Position numbers and translations under genes: made by a program
From: Nanobdellota archaeon
Lineage (GTDB): Archaea > Nanobdellota > Nanobdellia > Woesearchaeales > GCA-2686295
DNA length: 9,676 nt
Assembly: GCA_018812505.1 (NCBI GenBank)
Contig: JAHJDK010000174.1
Span: 1 to 9,676, forward strand
Direction of reading: 5' to 3'
In this document: positions 8,739-9,676 of the stretch, one piece after another
Layout of the letters: each line of letters opens with the position of its first letter
How positions within the stretch are numbered: position 1 is the stretch's first letter
Notes under the pieces: model-generated
Seen by the model: only the letters and a program-made list of their open reading frames with translations
Told to the model about the DNA's origin: nothing
Databases searched by the model: none

Positions 8739-8796
8739 TTTTTTGTTCTTTTGTTCTCTTATGTTGTTATTCTTTTCTTTGAAAAAACAAGAATAA
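8739..8796 (+). terminator. T-rich terminator region after the coiled-coil gene
   Basis: Directly after the TAG there is T6 (8739-8744) and a pyrimidine-rich, mostly T stretch to 8780, typical of archaeal intrinsic termination. ttattctt (8767-8774) and aagaataa (8789-8796) can pair as a weak AT stem. Confidence 0.6.
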
Positions 8797-8798
8797 AT

Positions 8799-8817
8799 CG
8801 AAACATTTATATATAAG
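8799..8817 (+). promoter_or_regulatory. Strong archaeal BRE/TATA promoter of the small secreted protein
   Basis: cgaaaca (8799-8805) fits a BRE, followed by tttatatataag (8806-8817), close to the ideal archaeal TATA box. Transcription is expected near 8834-8840, leaving a leader of about 55-60 bases before the ATG at 8896. Confidence 0.8.
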
Positions 8818-8833
8818 TATACACATTTGTATA
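8818..8833. promoter_or_regulatory. Perfect inverted repeat between TATA box and start site (possible operator)
   Basis: tataca (8818-8823) and tgtata (8828-8833) form perfect inverted arms around a catt spacer. The site touches the TATA box and lies just before the predicted transcription start, where a dimeric winged-helix repressor would block polymerase recruitment. The regulator is not in the window. Confidence 0.4.
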
Positions 8834-8835
8834 GT

Positions 8836-8859
8836 AATTTAGCAAAAGAGCGCTAAATT
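8836..8859 (+). promoter_or_regulatory. Stem-loop at the predicted 5' end of the small-protein mRNA
   Basis: aatttagc (8836-8843) and gctaaatt (8852-8859) make a perfect 8-bp stem with an eight-base loop (aaaagagc). Because transcription should start at about 8834-8840, the hairpin would sit at the very 5' end of the transcript. Such structures can protect abundant mRNAs. It leaves the SD at 8885-8890 exposed. Confidence 0.5.
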
Positions 8860-8884
8860 CATAATAAAATAAAAACCAAAAATA

Positions 8885-8890
8885 GAGGTG
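8885..8890 (+). promoter_or_regulatory. Shine-Dalgarno site of the small secreted protein
   Basis: gaggtg lies five bases before the ATG at 8896 and complements the archaeal 16S 3' end. It fixes this ATG as the start and is the best SD in the window, supporting high translation. Confidence 0.8.
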
Positions 8891-8895
8891 CAAAA

Positions 8896-9657
8896 ATGAG
8901 TTCCCGCAAAACCGCACTGTTAGGAGTATTAATTCTACTAACAATAGGCATAGTTTTTCAAGTAGCAACAGCTTTAGATGTTTTCCCTACAGGAGCAGAG
9001 GGAGTAACACACGGAGCTTCTGAAACATTCAATGGAAGCCAATATAATCCTGTAAGTACTGTAGCAGAAGCTGGAAATATCACCAGCATAGCCATAGACG
9101 CCATAGGTCCAACAAGATTCTGGCAAGGTTACTATGGAGAAATCACAGGTGAAATTGTGTTGGAAGACGCAGTTGGAAACACAATGTACAATTGGTCATC
9201 CACAGAACCAACAGGACAGATATTCGCAACCAGAGGCAATGCCATATCATGGGCAGACGTTGTCTGCTTGGCTGACGGAGGCGCTGTATCAATTGCAACC
9301 GAACAAGAGTTTTATGATATGGAATCATATGATATGGATAATATCAACAGAACATTCGTAGTTGAGGATCATCCAACATTTTACATTGGTGAAGATTTGA
9401 TGCAGAACTGCAACAGCACATGGACATTCATAAACAGTCTAGCACAAACAAGCAGCTTTGCAGAGATACTGTTAGAAGATGAAACAAGTGGTTACGCAAT
9501 ATACTCTACATTCATAGAAAACAGGAATGACGGAAATAGCACTGACCCAACAGGATTTGATGGTGCAACACATGACTTCCAGTTGATGGTGCCAGAGAAC
9601 GGAACCGCAAACAACGCAGATGTTACTCAATATTACTTTTACGTAAACATACAATAA
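8896..9657 (+). CDS. Small secreted surface protein, stand-alone form of the shared C-terminal domain
   Basis: A 253-residue exported protein. Residues 1-26 are a Sec signal peptide: basic start, TALLGVLILLTIGIV core, and A-T-A cleavage motif with cut after residue 26. The mature part is acidic and beta-rich, with sequons (for example N46, N61, N99, N151, N173) and two Cys (124, 172) that could pair. It aligns with the C-terminal domain of the giant protein: FWQGYYGEITGEIVLED (75-91) versus [23 protein letters not shown]...ISW (108-119) versus GNIYVT...ISW; NINRTF versus SVNKTF; and a shared order of later strands to the C-terminus. I recall similar small proteins as common in DPANN genomes, without a proven function. 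A strong promoter, SD, leader hairpin and terminator mark it as a single, probably highly expressed gene. An abundant surface subunit is the preferred reading; a soluble secreted binding protein is the alternative. Confidence 0.85.
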   Translation: MSSRKTALLGVLILLTIGIVFQVATALDVFPTGAEGVTHGASETFNGSQYNPVSTVAEAGNITSIAIDAIGPTRFWQGYYGEITGEIVLEDAVGNTMYNWSSTEPTGQIFATRGNAISWADVVCLADGGAVSIATEQEFYDMESYDMDNINRTFVVEDHPTFYIGEDLMQNCNSTWTFINSLAQTSSFAEILLEDETSGYAIYSTFIENRNDGNSTDPTGFDGATHDFQLMVPENGTANNADVTQYYFYVNIQ

Positions 9658-9676
9658 ATAATTTTTTTATTTTTTA
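9658..9676 (+). terminator. Oligo-T terminator after the small secreted protein
   Basis: Four bases after the TAA come T7 (9662-9668) and T6 (9670-9675), each bounded by A. This matches archaeal intrinsic termination, which needs no hairpin. The window ends here. Confidence 0.7.

Noticed and set aside
8590..8796. Hydrophobic 68-residue open frame overlapping the end of the coiled-coil gene.
   Set aside because: It is a different frame of a well-supported gene; its hydrophobicity comes from T-rich sequence and the terminator. There is no SD.

Overview
The window looks like DNA from an uncultivated archaeon, most plausibly a DPANN lineage of the Woesearchaeota/Pacearchaeota type. The evidence is low GC, archaeal BRE/TATA promoters (7657-7673 and 8799-8817), GGTG-type Shine-Dalgarno sites, oligo-T terminators, and giant Asn/Thr-rich secreted proteins built from Ig-like domains. 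No rRNA, tRNA, CRISPR array or mobile element is visible. The lineage is inferred from recalled family resemblance, not from a search.

Layout, all on the + strand: (1) 3-707, the 3' end of a surface-protein gene carrying a CARDB tail and a C-terminal domain. Its first ~38 codons are instead a piece of bacterial ribosome recycling factor (frr), which strongly suggests a chimeric join near 105-119. (2) 704-7567, a 2287-residue secreted multidomain protein whose start overlaps the preceding stop as ATGA. It has a signal peptide, a duplicated N-terminal domain, two jelly-roll-like modules, about a dozen Ig/FN3-like domains in two main classes, a CARDB domain and the same C-terminal domain as gene 1. 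(3) 7568-7757, an intergenic region with a terminator-like hairpin, a strong TATA box and operator-like repeats. (4) 7758-8738, a cytoplasmic coiled-coil protein with a conserved archaeal C-terminal domain of unknown function. (5) 8739-8895, a T-rich terminator followed by a strong promoter with an inverted repeat, a 5'-UTR hairpin and a clear SD. (6) 8896-9657, a 253-residue secreted protein followed by an oligo-T terminator.

The main biological observation is that the C-terminal domain of both large surface proteins is homologous to nearly the whole mature part of the small secreted protein. All three share a W/F-x-x-[FYI]-[FYA]-G...L start, a conserved middle and a similar end. The small protein has its own strong promoter, SD and 5' hairpin, so it could be an abundant surface building block. 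The giant proteins, which lack any C-terminal membrane anchor or sorting signal, may attach by inserting their copy of that domain into the same surface assembly. This is a hypothesis; only the homology and the expression signals are visible in the sequence.
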